This document shows, piece by piece, positions 16,740 through 26,068 of a stretch of 64,000 bases of DNA (the stretch's first letter is position 1; every line of letters starts with the position of its first letter). The stretch spans positions 1 through 64,000 of the forward strand of contig NZ_JBISCC010000112.1 of assembly GCF_044385915.1 (NCBI RefSeq), written 5' to 3'. This DNA comes from Thalassobellus citreus. Lineage in GTDB: Bacteria > Bacteroidota > Bacteroidia > Flavobacteriales > Flavobacteriaceae. The translations under genes and the position numbers were made by a program. Below the pieces are notes generated by a model that made no database searches, was not told the DNA's origin, and saw nothing but the letters and a program-made list of their open reading frames with translations.

Positions 16740-16771
16740 GATATTTTTTAAAAATATACCAAAATTGCAAC

Positions 16772-17032
16772 ATGGCAGGATTAGACAAAGAAGATATAAT
16801 TTTAAAAAATAAGATTGCAGAAAGAGTAAAATCTTTGAGAATTAAAACTGGTTTATCTCAATCTGATTTCGCTAAGTTACATGATATTGATAGACAGATA
16901 ATCAATCGTTGGGAAAGTAAAACAAATAAAAGAGGTATTACAATCTATACTATAAAAAGATTTTGCAATATGCTTGATATTTCTTTAAAAGAATTCTTTG
17001 ATTTTGAATTAGAAAATACTCATAAACAATAA
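16772..17032 (+). CDS. XRE-family helix-turn-helix repressor
   Basis: 86 residues containing one cro/C1-type HTH: ERVKSLRIKTGLSQSDFAKLHDIDRQIINRWESKTNKRGITIYTIKRFCNMLDISLKEFFDFE. There is no second domain. It converges on the subtilisin-like protease gene, with 109 bases between the stops, and has its own candidate operator upstream. It may control the ATPase-protease pair, as small XRE proteins often do in defence loci, or belong to a separate remnant. Nothing in the sequence ties it firmly to either. Confidence 0.85.
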   Translation: MAGLDKEDIILKNKIAERVKSLRIKTGLSQSDFAKLHDIDRQIINRWESKTNKRGITIYTIKRFCNMLDISLKEFFDFELENTHKQ

Positions 17033-17051
17033 TATCCTTTCTAATTTATTT

Positions 17052-17096
17052 TAGTACACATAATTATTAAGATTCTAAAGCGCTATCCTTGTACTA
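17052..17096. terminator. Weak inverted repeat between converging genes
   Basis: TAGTACA at 17052-17058 pairs with TGTACTA at 17090-17096, flanked by A/T runs. The 31-base spacer is long for an intrinsic terminator; its position between two converging stops is the main support. Confidence 0.3.
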
Positions 17097-17141
17097 ACAA
17101 AAATAAAATAGTCTTATAATGTCTTATTGATAGTCTAAAAA

Positions 17142-19625
17142 TTAAACTCTAATTAAATTATTAACAGCAAGTTGTGTACTAATGGGAGTATAAATATCTT
17201 GTGTATTTTCAGGAGTTTCGATTGACACAATAAGTGAGTATCTTAATTTGGAATTCGATTTTTGTTGTTTCTTTAACTGTTTCCACCAACCAGAAGCTAA
17301 TGGAGCAATTGCTAACCTATTACATGATGCTATTTCTGCTGCAGAACCTTTCCAGAAATTGCTATGTATAGAACCTTTAAAAACAGTATCTGCCCCTAAA
17401 AACCACCTATTATTACCTGTACTTTTCTCATAATCTCCACTCTCTAATTTATCGACTCCTAACTGAACTTTTAGAGTTTCCATATTAACTCTATTGGTCC
17501 TAATCTTAAAATTTTCAGGAGTTTCTCCTGGATTTATGAGTAAAAATTTAAGCGCACAAGATTGATATGAATATTTAGTAGAATAACCTTTATCCCCAGG
17601 GTTTGGTTCTATATAATAAGATAAAGTAATTCTTAAAGTAACATCTGTTGCTCCAAGATTCTCTAAAATTTCTTTTGGCCATGGAAACTCATAATAATGA
17701 ATCTTATTAGTTTTAATAGTTCCATCAAGCTTATAGGGTTGTATAACCTCCTCTGAGATGAAAGTTAAATAATTTGATTTACATTCAATTGCTTTTTCAT
17801 GGTTAGGAACTCCATAACCAACTATTCTTAAAAGCTTATGTATATCTCCAACTTTATTTAAATCAATATTAAATTGATTAATCATTTCAGGGCTCCATGA
17901 TGCTGAATGTATCATCAATGCCCTTAAAGTTTCTGGCCAAGCATTAGGATAAACATCTCTCAATTTTGCCAAAAAATTAGAAGCAAAAGCTGTAGCTGCA
18001 CTTGTGGCATTAAACCTTGAAAAAGAATTTATATTTGCTTTTGTTGATGTTGAAAGAATATCTAAATCTTCATCATAATCAATACTGCCGTTCTCTAATT
18101 TCTTTAAATTCCCTCCCTCAAAAACAACCTCAGGCTTTATTGGCCAAGAACTTTCCCATGAACTAGATGTTCTACTGTAAGGAGATAATTCAAATTTATT
18201 AGCTACTGTTACAGCATTAGGTAAAATTCTCTTTGTAAATGCCCCTATAGTTATTGCATTCCAAGCCTGTGCTGGACTTTCAATAGAAAGGTTTAAATTA
18301 CTTTCAGGGTAATTCACCCAATCGTCTTCATCTCTAACATTTCCAGCACTTACTACAAAAATTTTTTTGTCCATTTCATTTTCACCAAAAATAATTTTGT
18401 CTAAATAAGCAGACCAAGTTGAAGGTTTTCCAAAATCATTTTGATTCCTTCCCGTTACTGCCATGCAAAATATTCTTTTATAATCTGGCTTATTTATTAT
18501 AGCTGTACTGATTGCATCTTGTGTGATAAAATGACATTTATCAAGTTTATTTTCTATCCCATTTGGAGGAAGAATTTTAATAGACTCCAACTGATGTTTA
18601 ACTTCTATAGGGTTATTATTTTCTAATATGATATTTAAATTACCATATGTAGCGATACCAGCCATACTTGTTCCATGACCATTATGCCCAGAATCATTTT
18701 TACCCCAGTTCATATCAATAGTTAAACGATCTTCATTAGACAAAACATCTTTAAGTAATGAATGACCGTTATTAATTCCAGAATCTAATATGGAAATATA
18801 ATTATTTGAATTATTAAAGCTAATATTATCAATAGCTGATTGAATCCAATCTTCTCTAACCACAAGAGTTTGATCCAACCAAAAACTATTCAACTCCTCA
18901 GCTCTACGAATCTCTGCAATCCACCCAAACGACAATATAAGTTCTACTAACTGATCATAATTTATTTTAACATTAATAATTACCCTTTCAGGGAAAACTG
19001 TTAAATTCTCTGTATAATCAACAGCCAAAAAGTCACATATTTCTTTCAGATTTTGAATTTCAGTTTCTATTTCTTCTACATCAATAGCCAACCATAATTC
19101 GCACCAAACAGCAACTTCTTTAGGCAAATATTCATTTGAACTACTCCATAAAAACTCAAGAGTAGTTCTTTTAATAACTTCAATCTTTTCTACTAATTTT
19201 TGACTTTTTGGAGCTCCTGTCTTTGTATTCTCTCCAAGATATTTTTCAATTTTATTTATTAACTTTTCTTTTTTATTTTCTGGAATATATACAGTAGCTG
19301 ACTGATTTTTTTCTGGACTAACCTTAACATTAAGCAATTTAGCACCATCAGAACCTAAAGAATCTAATTCTAATAATTGCTTTTCCGCAGCTATAAAAGT
19401 GATATATTCCCCATCTTTAATTGGCGCATGATTTTCAATTCGTTGAATAACTTCCTTATTATGAGTTTTCCATATTTCCTTTAAAGATGAAAGTATAAAA
19501 TCACCATGCTCTTGTCTAGTTATATTAGGTAATACAGTTTTAATTGGTGGACCAGGAGGTAAAGTATAATCTTGTGAAGCGTGAACGTTTTTCAGAAAAA
19601 GATGTGGCTTTATTTTTTTACTCAT
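17142..19625 (-). CDS. Subtilisin-like (S8) protease of an ATPase-protease pair
   Basis: 827 residues, no signal peptide, so cytoplasmic. The S8 catalytic triad is intact: D281 in ISILDSGINNGHS, H317 in DSGHNGHGTSMAG and S542 in FNATSAATAFAS, with the oxyanion asparagine N429 in VVSAGNV. About 250 residues precede the protease domain and 250 follow it; neither part is a family I can name. An AAA ATPase is encoded 6 bases upstream in the same operon. Paired S8 peptidase and AAA ATPase genes recur in defence islands. I recall NCBI family names IteS (S8 anti-phage peptidase) and IteA for such a pair, but assigning this one needs a profile search. A simple reading is that the ATPase senses infection and gates the protease. 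Confidence 0.85.
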   Translation of the reverse strand: MSKKIKPHLFLKNVHASQDYTLPPGPPIKTVLPNITRQEHGDFILSSLKEIWKTHNKEVIQRIENHAPIKDGEYITFIAAEKQLLELDSLGSDGAKLLNVKVSPEKNQSATVYIPENKKEKLINKIEKYLGENTKTGAPKSQKLVEKIEVIKRTTLEFLWSSSNEYLPKEVAVWCELWLAIDVEEIETEIQNLKEICDFLAVDYTENLTVFPERVIINVKINYDQLVELILSFGWIAEIRRAEELNSFWLDQTLVVREDWIQSAIDNISFNNSNNYISILDSGINNGHSLLKDVLSNEDRLTIDMNWGKNDSGHNGHGTSMAGIATYGNLNIILENNNPIEVKHQLESIKILPPNGIENKLDKCHFITQDAISTAIINKPDYKRIFCMAVTGRNQNDFGKPSTWSAYLDKIIFGENEMDKKIFVVSAGNVRDEDDWVNYPESNLNLSIESPAQAWNAITIGAFTKRILPNAVTVANKFELSPYSRTSSSWESSWPIKPEVVFEGGNLKKLENGSIDYDEDLDILSTSTKANINSFSRFNATSAATAFASNFLAKLRDVYPNAWPETLRALMIHSASWSPEMINQFNIDLNKVGDIHKLLRIVGYGVPNHEKAIECKSNYLTFISEEVIQPYKLDGTIKTNKIHYYEFPWPKEILENLGATDVTLRITLSYYIEPNPGDKGYSTKYSYQSCALKFLLINPGETPENFKIRTNRVNMETLKVQLGVDKLESGDYEKSTGNNRWFLGADTVFKGSIHSNFWKGSAAEIASCNRLAIAPLASGWWKQLKKQQKSNSKLRYSLIVSIETPENTQDIYTPISTQLAVNNLIRV

Positions 19626-19631
19626 AATCTT

Positions 19632-20585
19632 TTAAAGATTATAACTGTTTTTTCTCTCTTTCATCATTTGGACTAAAAGTTTTTGCGTAACATTTTTTTT
19701 ATCGGTTAAAATAATTTCTTTTAGTGCATCATTACAAGCATTTGTTATTTCTGCATGACTTAAACCTTTTGCAGCATCAACTGTTGTTTTCAGAGAAAAT
19801 TCCCCTAGGAATTTATGTAATTTGAGTTTTATTAATTCTTCAATATCTTCCCTATTTGGCAAATTATATGTAATAATATCATCAAAACGTCTGAATAATG
19901 CAGAATCTAATATTTTAACATTATTTGTCGCTCCAAATATGACACTTTCAGAAGTATCCTGTTCTATAAATTGCAGGAATGAATTTAATACTCTACGCAT
20001 TTCACCTACTTCATTATCTCTTCCTCTTTCAGCACCAATAGCATCAAATTCATCAAATAAATAAACGCCCCTATTTGAAATCATCATATCGAATATCTGT
20101 CTCAATTTGGAAGCTGTTTCCCCCATATATTTTGTCATCAACTTATCCATCATAACAACATATAATGGTAATTTTAATTCCCCTGATATAGCAGAAGCTG
20201 TAACTGTTTTTCCTGTACCAGGAAGACCTGAAAGCAAAACTTTTCTACGATTTTGCAAACCATACTTTAGAATCTTATCTCGTTCTTTATACTCTCTTAG
20301 TATCCTATTTAATTTATTTGAAACATCACCTGATAGAATCAACTCATTTAATCTATTTTCTGGATAATAAACTAAAACTAAATCACTTAAATCTGGATTT
20401 ATTTTTATGACTTTAAATCCATCAGTTTTTGATCTATCAACTAAAGACTTTATCTCTTTTGCAATCGTCATATGGCCTTGACGTGCTTCGTGTGCTGCTA
20501 CTTGCAAAGCAATAGAAGTGAATCTCTCATTATCATTTTTATAATGAGATTGTAATAATGATTTTAATTGTTCTGCTGTTGCCAT
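19632..20585 (-). CDS. AAA ATPase partner of the S8 protease
   Basis: 317 residues with one AAA domain: Walker A GLPGTGKT (120-127), Walker B VYLFDEFDAIG (D178, E179), sensor/second-region residues FGATNNVKILDSALFRRFD, and a helical lid at the C-terminus. The N-terminal 110 residues are helical and may bind the partner or a trigger. It is the first gene of a two-gene operon with the S8 protease. The -7-like box TACTTTTG (20590-20597, minus strand) ends only five bases before the ATG, which would make a leaderless or nearly leaderless message. Alternative: a housekeeping chaperone-protease pair, less likely given the accessory neighbourhood. Confidence 0.85.
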   Translation of the reverse strand: MATAEQLKSLLQSHYKNDNERFTSIALQVAAHEARQGHMTIAKEIKSLVDRSKTDGFKVIKINPDLSDLVLVYYPENRLNELILSGDVSNKLNRILREYKERDKILKYGLQNRRKVLLSGLPGTGKTVTASAISGELKLPLYVVMMDKLMTKYMGETASKLRQIFDMMISNRGVYLFDEFDAIGAERGRDNEVGEMRRVLNSFLQFIEQDTSESVIFGATNNVKILDSALFRRFDDIITYNLPNREDIEELIKLKLHKFLGEFSLKTTVDAAKGLSHAEITNACNDALKEIILTDKKNVTQKLLVQMMKERKNSYNL

Positions 20586-20784
20586 GTAACAAAAGTAATA
20601 AAATTTTCTATCTCTTCTCCCTTATTTCTTCTACTACAGTAATTAATCACTTTAGAGATACAATTATAATTATTGAATGCTTCTCGATATAACCTTTTTA
20701 ACTCTACTCCTCACTTACTGTAAATAGTAACTGTTTACAATAAAGACATTCTGATATTTTTTTATTGATTGTCAAACTTATTCT

Positions 20785-21412
20785 CATTTATCTATAACAT
20801 TAAACACAAACCTAAAAACCTATTTTACTTTCTGAGTTTTTTAAATTATTGGAATTATAAATTTTGTACCAAATTTTAAATTACACTTTTCAAACTAGAA
20901 ACAACACTTTAACAAGCAAGTCTTTATTAAAATACTTACCTAAAATAAATCATTTATTCCGTTATAAGACCCTTTATATTGCATATCTCAATATGAAATA
21001 TTATATCGTGGACTTACTTTTAAAACTCTACACCTCTTTTCAATAAGATATAAATGTTTATAACTCACTATAAATTGATAGATTTCCCATCGCTCTTGGA
21101 AAAGATGTAATCAGCTTTTTTTTAAAATTTCAAGCTCTAATTATTTTTCTTTAAGGCTTTATGTAACTCTTTTATTTCTATAGAATCGGTTTCAGGTTTT
21201 ATAGAAACCTTTGGGGAAGTTTTTCTTTTTCACCTGCTCTCCACTTATAAATCCGTTGCACCTGAACTCCTAGCTCATCTGCTAATTCTTTAATATTTTC
21301 TCACTGACAACTTAATCATACTGCTTCTGATTTAAACTCCCTACTGTAAACTTGTTTTTAAATAAACAGTCTTAAAATTTCTGTCCGAGTAAATAGTAGT
21401 AACTCCACAATA
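20785..21412 (-). mobile_element. Decayed IS3-family element, copy A
   Basis: The minus strand of 21010-21365 contains shattered pieces of an IS3 orfA (EFKSEAV, ELADELGVQVQRIYKW, KPETDSIEIKEL across several frames) and the first codons of orfB (KHLYLIEKRCRVLKVS). The block 20785-20950 and the transposase block are both repeated, at roughly 85-90% identity by eye, at 27882-28045 and 30031-30392 beyond the urt operon. Most of orfB is deleted in this copy. Bases 21413-21540 carry a further fragment on the minus strand (TDILTQINTLLDRQTIIEVLKKHY, in part) like the N-terminus of IS5-type transposases. Confidence 0.7.
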
Positions 21413-21540
21413 TAACTAGGCTTGCCGGAAGTACTATTGTTCTTAGTGTAATGCTTTTTAAGAACTTCTATGATTGTTTGTCTATCTAGAAGTGTATTGA
21501 TTTGTGTTAAAATGTCTGTTTTATTTTTCGTGAGCAGATA

Positions 21541-21950
21541 TCACAAATACTATAAACTAAAGTTAGGTGCTGTGGTAATTGCATAATAGAGAGATATGAA
21601 ATTTGTAGAAAACATCCAATGTCTTGCAACGGTCTTGCTTTTAAAGTTTGAATTAGAAATATTTAGTTTATGCTGTAAAGGCATCTATAAGAAAAGACAC
21701 TTATAAATCTATAAACCATAAAAAAAACAAGGTAAATAAAAATAAATCATAAAAAAAACACACTATACCCCTGTGTTTTTTGGGGGTAATTTGCAAAAAA
21801 ACATGCTTTACACCATCACCCCCCCCCTCTTTTTTTTTTAAAATCAATTATTACTTTGTATTTTAAAATAAAATTAGTTGTGCTTTAATTTGTAAAATAT
21901 TTAACAATTCTTTGTTTAAAGACACAATGAATAACTTAAAAAAAAACATT
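21541..21950. promoter_or_regulatory. Leader region of the urt operon with hairpin and homopolymer tracts
   Basis: No gene is seen in these 400 bases. TACCCC (21766-21771) pairs with GGGGTA (21783-21788) in a 6-bp hairpin. Downstream lie nine consecutive C (21819-21827) and ten consecutive T (21830-21839), 110-130 bases before urtA. The tracts are in the expected promoter or leader zone, so length change by slipped-strand mispairing could alter expression. Confidence 0.4.
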
Positions 21951-23168
21951 ATGAAAAAAAATATTTTGAACATTGCATTATTAATTTTGGTTTTTTCTTG
22001 TAAACACGATAGTAAAAATGAAAAATTAGAATTAAGCCATGATGCAATTAAAGTAGGCATCTTGCATTCTTTGTCAGGAACCATGGCTATTTCTGAAACT
22101 GATTGTAAAAATGCAACGATGTTAGCAATCGAGGAAATCAATACAGCTGGCGGGGTTTTAGGAAAGCAAATTGAAGTCATTATTGAAGATGGGGCTTCAG
22201 ATTGGCCAACTTTTACAGAAAAGGCTAGTAAGTTAATAGATCAAGATGGTGTAAAGTCTGTTTTTGGATGTTGGACATCTTCTAGTAGAAAAGCAGTATT
22301 ACCCGTTTTTGAATCTAAAAATAATTTATTATTCTATCCAGTGCAGTATGAGGGTATGGAAGCTTCAAAAAATGTTATATACACTGGAGCAGCACCAAAC
22401 CAACAAATTTTACCTGCGGTAGATTATATGGTAAAAGAAGGTAAAAAGAAATTCTTTTTAGTAGGATCTGATTACGTTTTCCCTAGAACTGCTAATAAAA
22501 TTATTAAAGCGAAATTAAAAGCTGAAGGTATTGAAATTGTTGGAGAAGAGTATGCTCCACTTGGTCATACAGATTTTACATCTATTGCTCAAAAAATTAA
22601 AAGCTCTGGTGCTGATGCTATTTTAAACACGGTTAATGGAGATAGCAACATTGGCTTCTTTAAACAATTGAAATCACTTGGGTTAAGTGCACCAGAAGTT
22701 ACCTGTATGTCTTTTTCTATTGCAGAAGTAGAATTAAAAGGTATAGGTGTTGACATTATGGAAGGTCAATTAACAGCTTGGAACTACTTTATGACTTATG
22801 AAAGTGAAGCTAATACTAAATTTATAAAAGCATATCAAGCTAAATACGGCGCAGATAAGGTTACTGATGATCCTATTGAAGCGGCTTACTTTGGTGTGTA
22901 CTTGTGGGCAGAAGCTGTTAAGAAAGCAAATTCTTTTGAGCCAGATGCTGTGCAACAAGCTATTAGTAAAGTGAGTTTTAGTGCACCAGAAGGTGTTGTA
23001 TCCATCGATCCAGTTACAAATCATACAATTAAAAACTTCATGATTGGTAGAGCAAATAGTCAAGGGCAATTTGATATTCTTTATCAATCACCAGAAATGA
23101 TTTCTCCAGATCCTTTCCCAAGTATTGCAACTGATAAAAGAGTTATCGCTCCAGGTAACATTCAATAA
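21951..23168 (+). CDS. urtA: Urea ABC transporter substrate-binding lipoprotein UrtA
   Basis: Periplasmic type I solute-binding protein: VGILHSLSGTMAISETDCKNATMLAIEEINTAGGVLGKQIEVIIEDGASDWPTF, FGCWTSSSRKAVLPVFE and NLLFYPVQYEGMEASKNVIYTGAAPNQQILPA are hallmark UrtA sequences. They separate it from the branched-chain amino-acid binders of the same family. I chose the ATG at 21951 because it gives a compact lipoprotein signal (MKKNILNIALLILVFSC); the longer frame would need a TTG at 21912. The lipid anchor is unusual relative to the soluble protein of many Gram-negative bacteria but normal in Bacteroidota. It is the first gene of urtABCDE, upstream of the urease operon. Confidence 0.93.
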   Translation: MKKNILNIALLILVFSCKHDSKNEKLELSHDAIKVGILHSLSGTMAISETDCKNATMLAIEEINTAGGVLGKQIEVIIEDGASDWPTFTEKASKLIDQDGVKSVFGCWTSSSRKAVLPVFESKNNLLFYPVQYEGMEASKNVIYTGAAPNQQILPAVDYMVKEGKKKFFLVGSDYVFPRTANKIIKAKLKAEGIEIVGEEYAPLGHTDFTSIAQKIKSSGADAILNTVNGDSNIGFFKQLKSLGLSAPEVTCMSFSIAEVELKGIGVDIMEGQLTAWNYFMTYESEANTKFIKAYQAKYGADKVTDDPIEAAYFGVYLWAEAVKKANSFEPDAVQQAISKVSFSAPEGVVSIDPVTNHTIKNFMIGRANSQGQFDILYQSPEMISPDPFPSIATDKRVIAPGNIQ

Positions 23169-23255
23169 ACCAAATAAAATAAATAGGCGATTTACACTAC
23201 GATTTAAAGAATTGAATCGTCTGTTTTAACATCTAACATTTATTATTATATTATT

Positions 23256-24050
23256 ATGAAAAAAGTATTACTATTAGCATTAGTAGGGTTGTTTTCAACA
23301 CTTACGTTTGCACAAGAAGAAGAAACTATAAAAGGAAAATTTGATATCACGGCTTCAATGCACAACCAATGGTACTGGCGAGGATATGCTGTAGGACCAG
23401 ACCCTATAGTTGCTGCTCAGGCAAGTTTTAAGTACGGTGGTTTTGAAATTGGAACTTGGAATGGTTACGGATTAGCTGGTATTTGGAAAGATACTGATTT
23501 GTACATTTCATATACTACTAAATCTGGTTTTTCTATTGCTCTTTGGGATATTTATAATTACAGCGATTATACTGCATCTGCTGGATTTGCAACTTATGGA
23601 AACCATACACAAGCAGATTATTTTAATTTCACAGGAGCTAACACGAGGCACTTCTATGATTTGTCTTTAAGTTACACAATTCCTGAAACAAATTTGAGTC
23701 TTTTCTTAGCTACAATTGTAGAAGGTAGGGATAGAAATTCAGATGGGTCTCAAAGATATTCATCTTACTTTAAAGCAGCTTACAGTTTTGATGCTGGAAA
23801 TAATATAACCGTATCTCCATATGCTTCTTTTGGTTTTGCATTAAATAGTGACAATGGTGGTGGAACATTTTGGCAATGGACAGATGATGCTGTTGCTAAT
23901 GCAAATGATGCTGGTATTAATGAGATAGGTATTAATATTAGTAAGCCCGTAAAAATATCAGCAAATTACAGTATTAAAGCAAGTGGGGGAGTTGTTGCTA
24001 GTCCAATTAACAAAACTATAACTGGTTTATTTGGAGTGACATTCTTCTAA
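23256..24050 (+). CDS. Outer-membrane beta-barrel protein inside the urt operon, putative urea porin
   Basis: 264 residues with signal peptide MKKVLLLALVGLFSTLTFAQ. The alternating aromatic-rich strands (NQWYWRGYAVGPDPIVAAQASFKYGGFEIGTWNGYGLAG, LYISYTTKSGFSIALWDIYNYSDY, SYFKAAYSFDAGNNITVSPYASFGF) end in the phenylalanine pair VTFF, as expected for a BamA-inserted barrel of about 12 strands. It lies 87 bases after urtA and 67 before urtB, all same strand. The position argues for an outer-membrane entry channel for urea, but I do not recognise it as a named porin family. Confidence 0.8.
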   Translation: MKKVLLLALVGLFSTLTFAQEEETIKGKFDITASMHNQWYWRGYAVGPDPIVAAQASFKYGGFEIGTWNGYGLAGIWKDTDLYISYTTKSGFSIALWDIYNYSDYTASAGFATYGNHTQADYFNFTGANTRHFYDLSLSYTIPETNLSLFLATIVEGRDRNSDGSQRYSSYFKAAYSFDAGNNITVSPYASFGFALNSDNGGGTFWQWTDDAVANANDAGINEIGINISKPVKISANYSIKASGGVVASPINKTITGLFGVTFF

Positions 24051-24117
24051 ATAAAAATCTTTATAAACAGCAAGGTATTTTGATATCTTCTGTAACAAAT
24101 CAAAATGTAATAAAATT

Positions 24118-25011
24118 ATGGGAGACTTTATACCGTTTTTATTTAATGGATTAAGCATTAGTTCTATTTTATTACTTACTGCTATTGGTTTGAGTATTGT
24201 TTTTGGAATGATGGGTGTAATTAATTTTGCGCATGGCGAGTTTATTATGATTGGTTGCTATAGTAGTTATGTTGTTAGTTTGGTTCTTGGTAGTGAAGGA
24301 TCATGGCTTACATTATTATTAGCATTTATACTATCGTTTATCTTATCATTTGGAATAGGATACCTCATAGAGCGGATCGTAATAAGAAAATTGTACGCGC
24401 GGCCTCTGGACAGCATATTGGCTACATGGGGAATAAGTTTGATTTTACAGCAATTGGCTAGGAATATTTTTGGCTCTAATAATGTAGATGCTCCCATGCC
24501 AAAAATTTTAAGTGTAGGATGGAAAGTTACAGAAGATATTACATTGCCTTTTAGTAGAATGTTTATAATTGTTTTCGCTGTCTTGGTGTGCTTATTTGTA
24601 TATTATTTTATTTATAAGACAACTAAAGGTAGAACGCTTCAAGCGGTTATGCAAAATCGTTCTATGGCATCATGCATAGGTATTAATACTAAAAAGGCTG
24701 ATGCGTTTACATTTTCATTTGGATGTGGTTTGGCGGGTATTGCAGGGATCTGTATTTCAATGCTTGGTTCGGTAGGGCCTTCAACAGGTCAGAATTATAT
24801 TATTGATACTTTTCTAGTTGTTATTCTAGGGGGTATTGGTGGTTTAAGAGGAACTATATTAGGTGCTTTATTAATTGGAATAAGCAGTCCGTTTATAGAA
24901 AATTTCACAACCTCAAGTATGGCTAAAGTGATTATTCTTACTTTCGTTTTAGTGGTTTTACATTATAAACCACAGGGATTATCGCCAATGAAAGACAGAA
25001 CTATTGATTAA
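24118..25011 (+). CDS. urtB: Urea ABC transporter permease UrtB
   Basis: 297 residues, 7-8 membrane helices. The N-terminal LLTAIGLSIVFGMMGVINFAHGEFIMIGCYSSYVV is the LivH/UrtB signature, and RTLQAVMQNRSMASCIGINTKKADAFTFSFGCGLAGIAG with LGGIGGLRGTILGALLIG forms the EAA-like coupling segment. It makes the inner-membrane channel with UrtC. The urtC start follows 16 bases after its stop. Confidence 0.93.
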   Translation: MGDFIPFLFNGLSISSILLLTAIGLSIVFGMMGVINFAHGEFIMIGCYSSYVVSLVLGSEGSWLTLLLAFILSFILSFGIGYLIERIVIRKLYARPLDSILATWGISLILQQLARNIFGSNNVDAPMPKILSVGWKVTEDITLPFSRMFIIVFAVLVCLFVYYFIYKTTKGRTLQAVMQNRSMASCIGINTKKADAFTFSFGCGLAGIAGICISMLGSVGPSTGQNYIIDTFLVVILGGIGGLRGTILGALLIGISSPFIENFTTSSMAKVIILTFVLVVLHYKPQGLSPMKDRTID

Positions 25012-25027
25012 TTTTTCAATTTAAAAG

Positions 25028-26068
25028 ATGAAGCAAAAAATAATTTATACAATAGTACTGGCTGTAATTATAATATTACCCGTTTTTTTACTTTCAGATT
25101 TTAGACTTTCGATTTTAAGTAAGTTTGTAGTATTTGCTATAGTAGCTATTTCGGTTAATTTATTATGGGGATATACTGGGATATTAAGTTTAGGGCATGG
25201 CGTTTACTTTGCATTAGGAGGTTATGCCATGGCTATGTATATGAAACTACAAGCACAACCTTTGCCCGATTTTATGGAATGGTCTGGAATAGAAACCTTA
25301 CCGTGGTTTTGGGGGCTGTTTAAATCATTGCCTTTTGCATTAGCAATGACTGTTATTTTGCCTGTAACATTGGCTTTAGTTGCTGGTGTTCCACTTTTTA
25401 AGTCTGGAACTAAAGGTGTTTATTTCACTATAATTAGTCAAGCTATTACCTTAATTATGTCTATTTTATTTGTTGGACAACAAGGTTTTACGGGCGGATC
25501 TAATGGTATAACTGGATTTAGAGGCGCTTTTGGTTACCCAATTGGAGACCCAACACTTATAAAAATATTATATGGTATTGCAGTTGTTTTTGTAATAGCT
25601 ATTTATTTTGTTAGCAGATTTATGTTAAAAACCCATGGTGGTGTTATAATTCAAGCTATAAGAGACAGAGAAACTAGGCTACGTTTTTTAGGTTACAGAA
25701 CAGATTCTTTTAAAATTTTAACTTTAGCAACTTCTGCCGCTATGTGTGGTGTTGCAGGCGCTTTATTTGTACCTATTGTAGGTATAATATCGCCTTCCCT
25801 TATGAGTATACTTATGTCTACTGAATTTGTTATTTGGGTAGCAATAGGAGGACGCGGCACTTTACTGGGGCCAATAATAGGTGCTTTGATTATTAATTAT
25901 GCAAAAACAAGTTTCTCTGAATCGTTACCAGAATATTGGTGGTATTTCTACGGATTCTTATTTATTGCCGCAACTTTAATTATTCCAAAGGGAATTATTG
26001 GAACACTAAGGGAGAAAAAATGGTTTCAAAATAGATTTATTAAAATGAAAACAGCAGCGCATGAATAA
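25028..26068 (+). CDS. urtC: Urea ABC transporter permease UrtC
   Basis: 346 residues, LivM-type permease: NLLWGYTGILSLGHGVYFALGGYAMAMYMK near the N-terminus, VGQQGFTGGSNGITGF in the middle, the coupling helix IIQAIRDRETRLRFLGYRTDSFKILTLATSAAMCGVAGAL, and IWVAIGGRGTLLGPIIGALIINYAK. Long periplasmic loops are typical of UrtC compared with LivM. The gene overlaps urtD by 8 bases, indicating coupled translation. Confidence 0.93.
   Translation: MKQKIIYTIVLAVIIILPVFLLSDFRLSILSKFVVFAIVAISVNLLWGYTGILSLGHGVYFALGGYAMAMYMKLQAQPLPDFMEWSGIETLPWFWGLFKSLPFALAMTVILPVTLALVAGVPLFKSGTKGVYFTIISQAITLIMSILFVGQQGFTGGSNGITGFRGAFGYPIGDPTLIKILYGIAVVFVIAIYFVSRFMLKTHGGVIIQAIRDRETRLRFLGYRTDSFKILTLATSAAMCGVAGALFVPIVGIISPSLMSILMSTEFVIWVAIGGRGTLLGPIIGALIINYAKTSFSESLPEYWWYFYGFLFIAATLIIPKGIIGTLREKKWFQNRFIKMKTAAHE

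Noticed and set aside
21541..21950. Riboswitch upstream of urtA
   Set aside because: Only one short 6-bp hairpin and homopolymers are visible; nothing matches a guanidine, urea-related or other known riboswitch layout.
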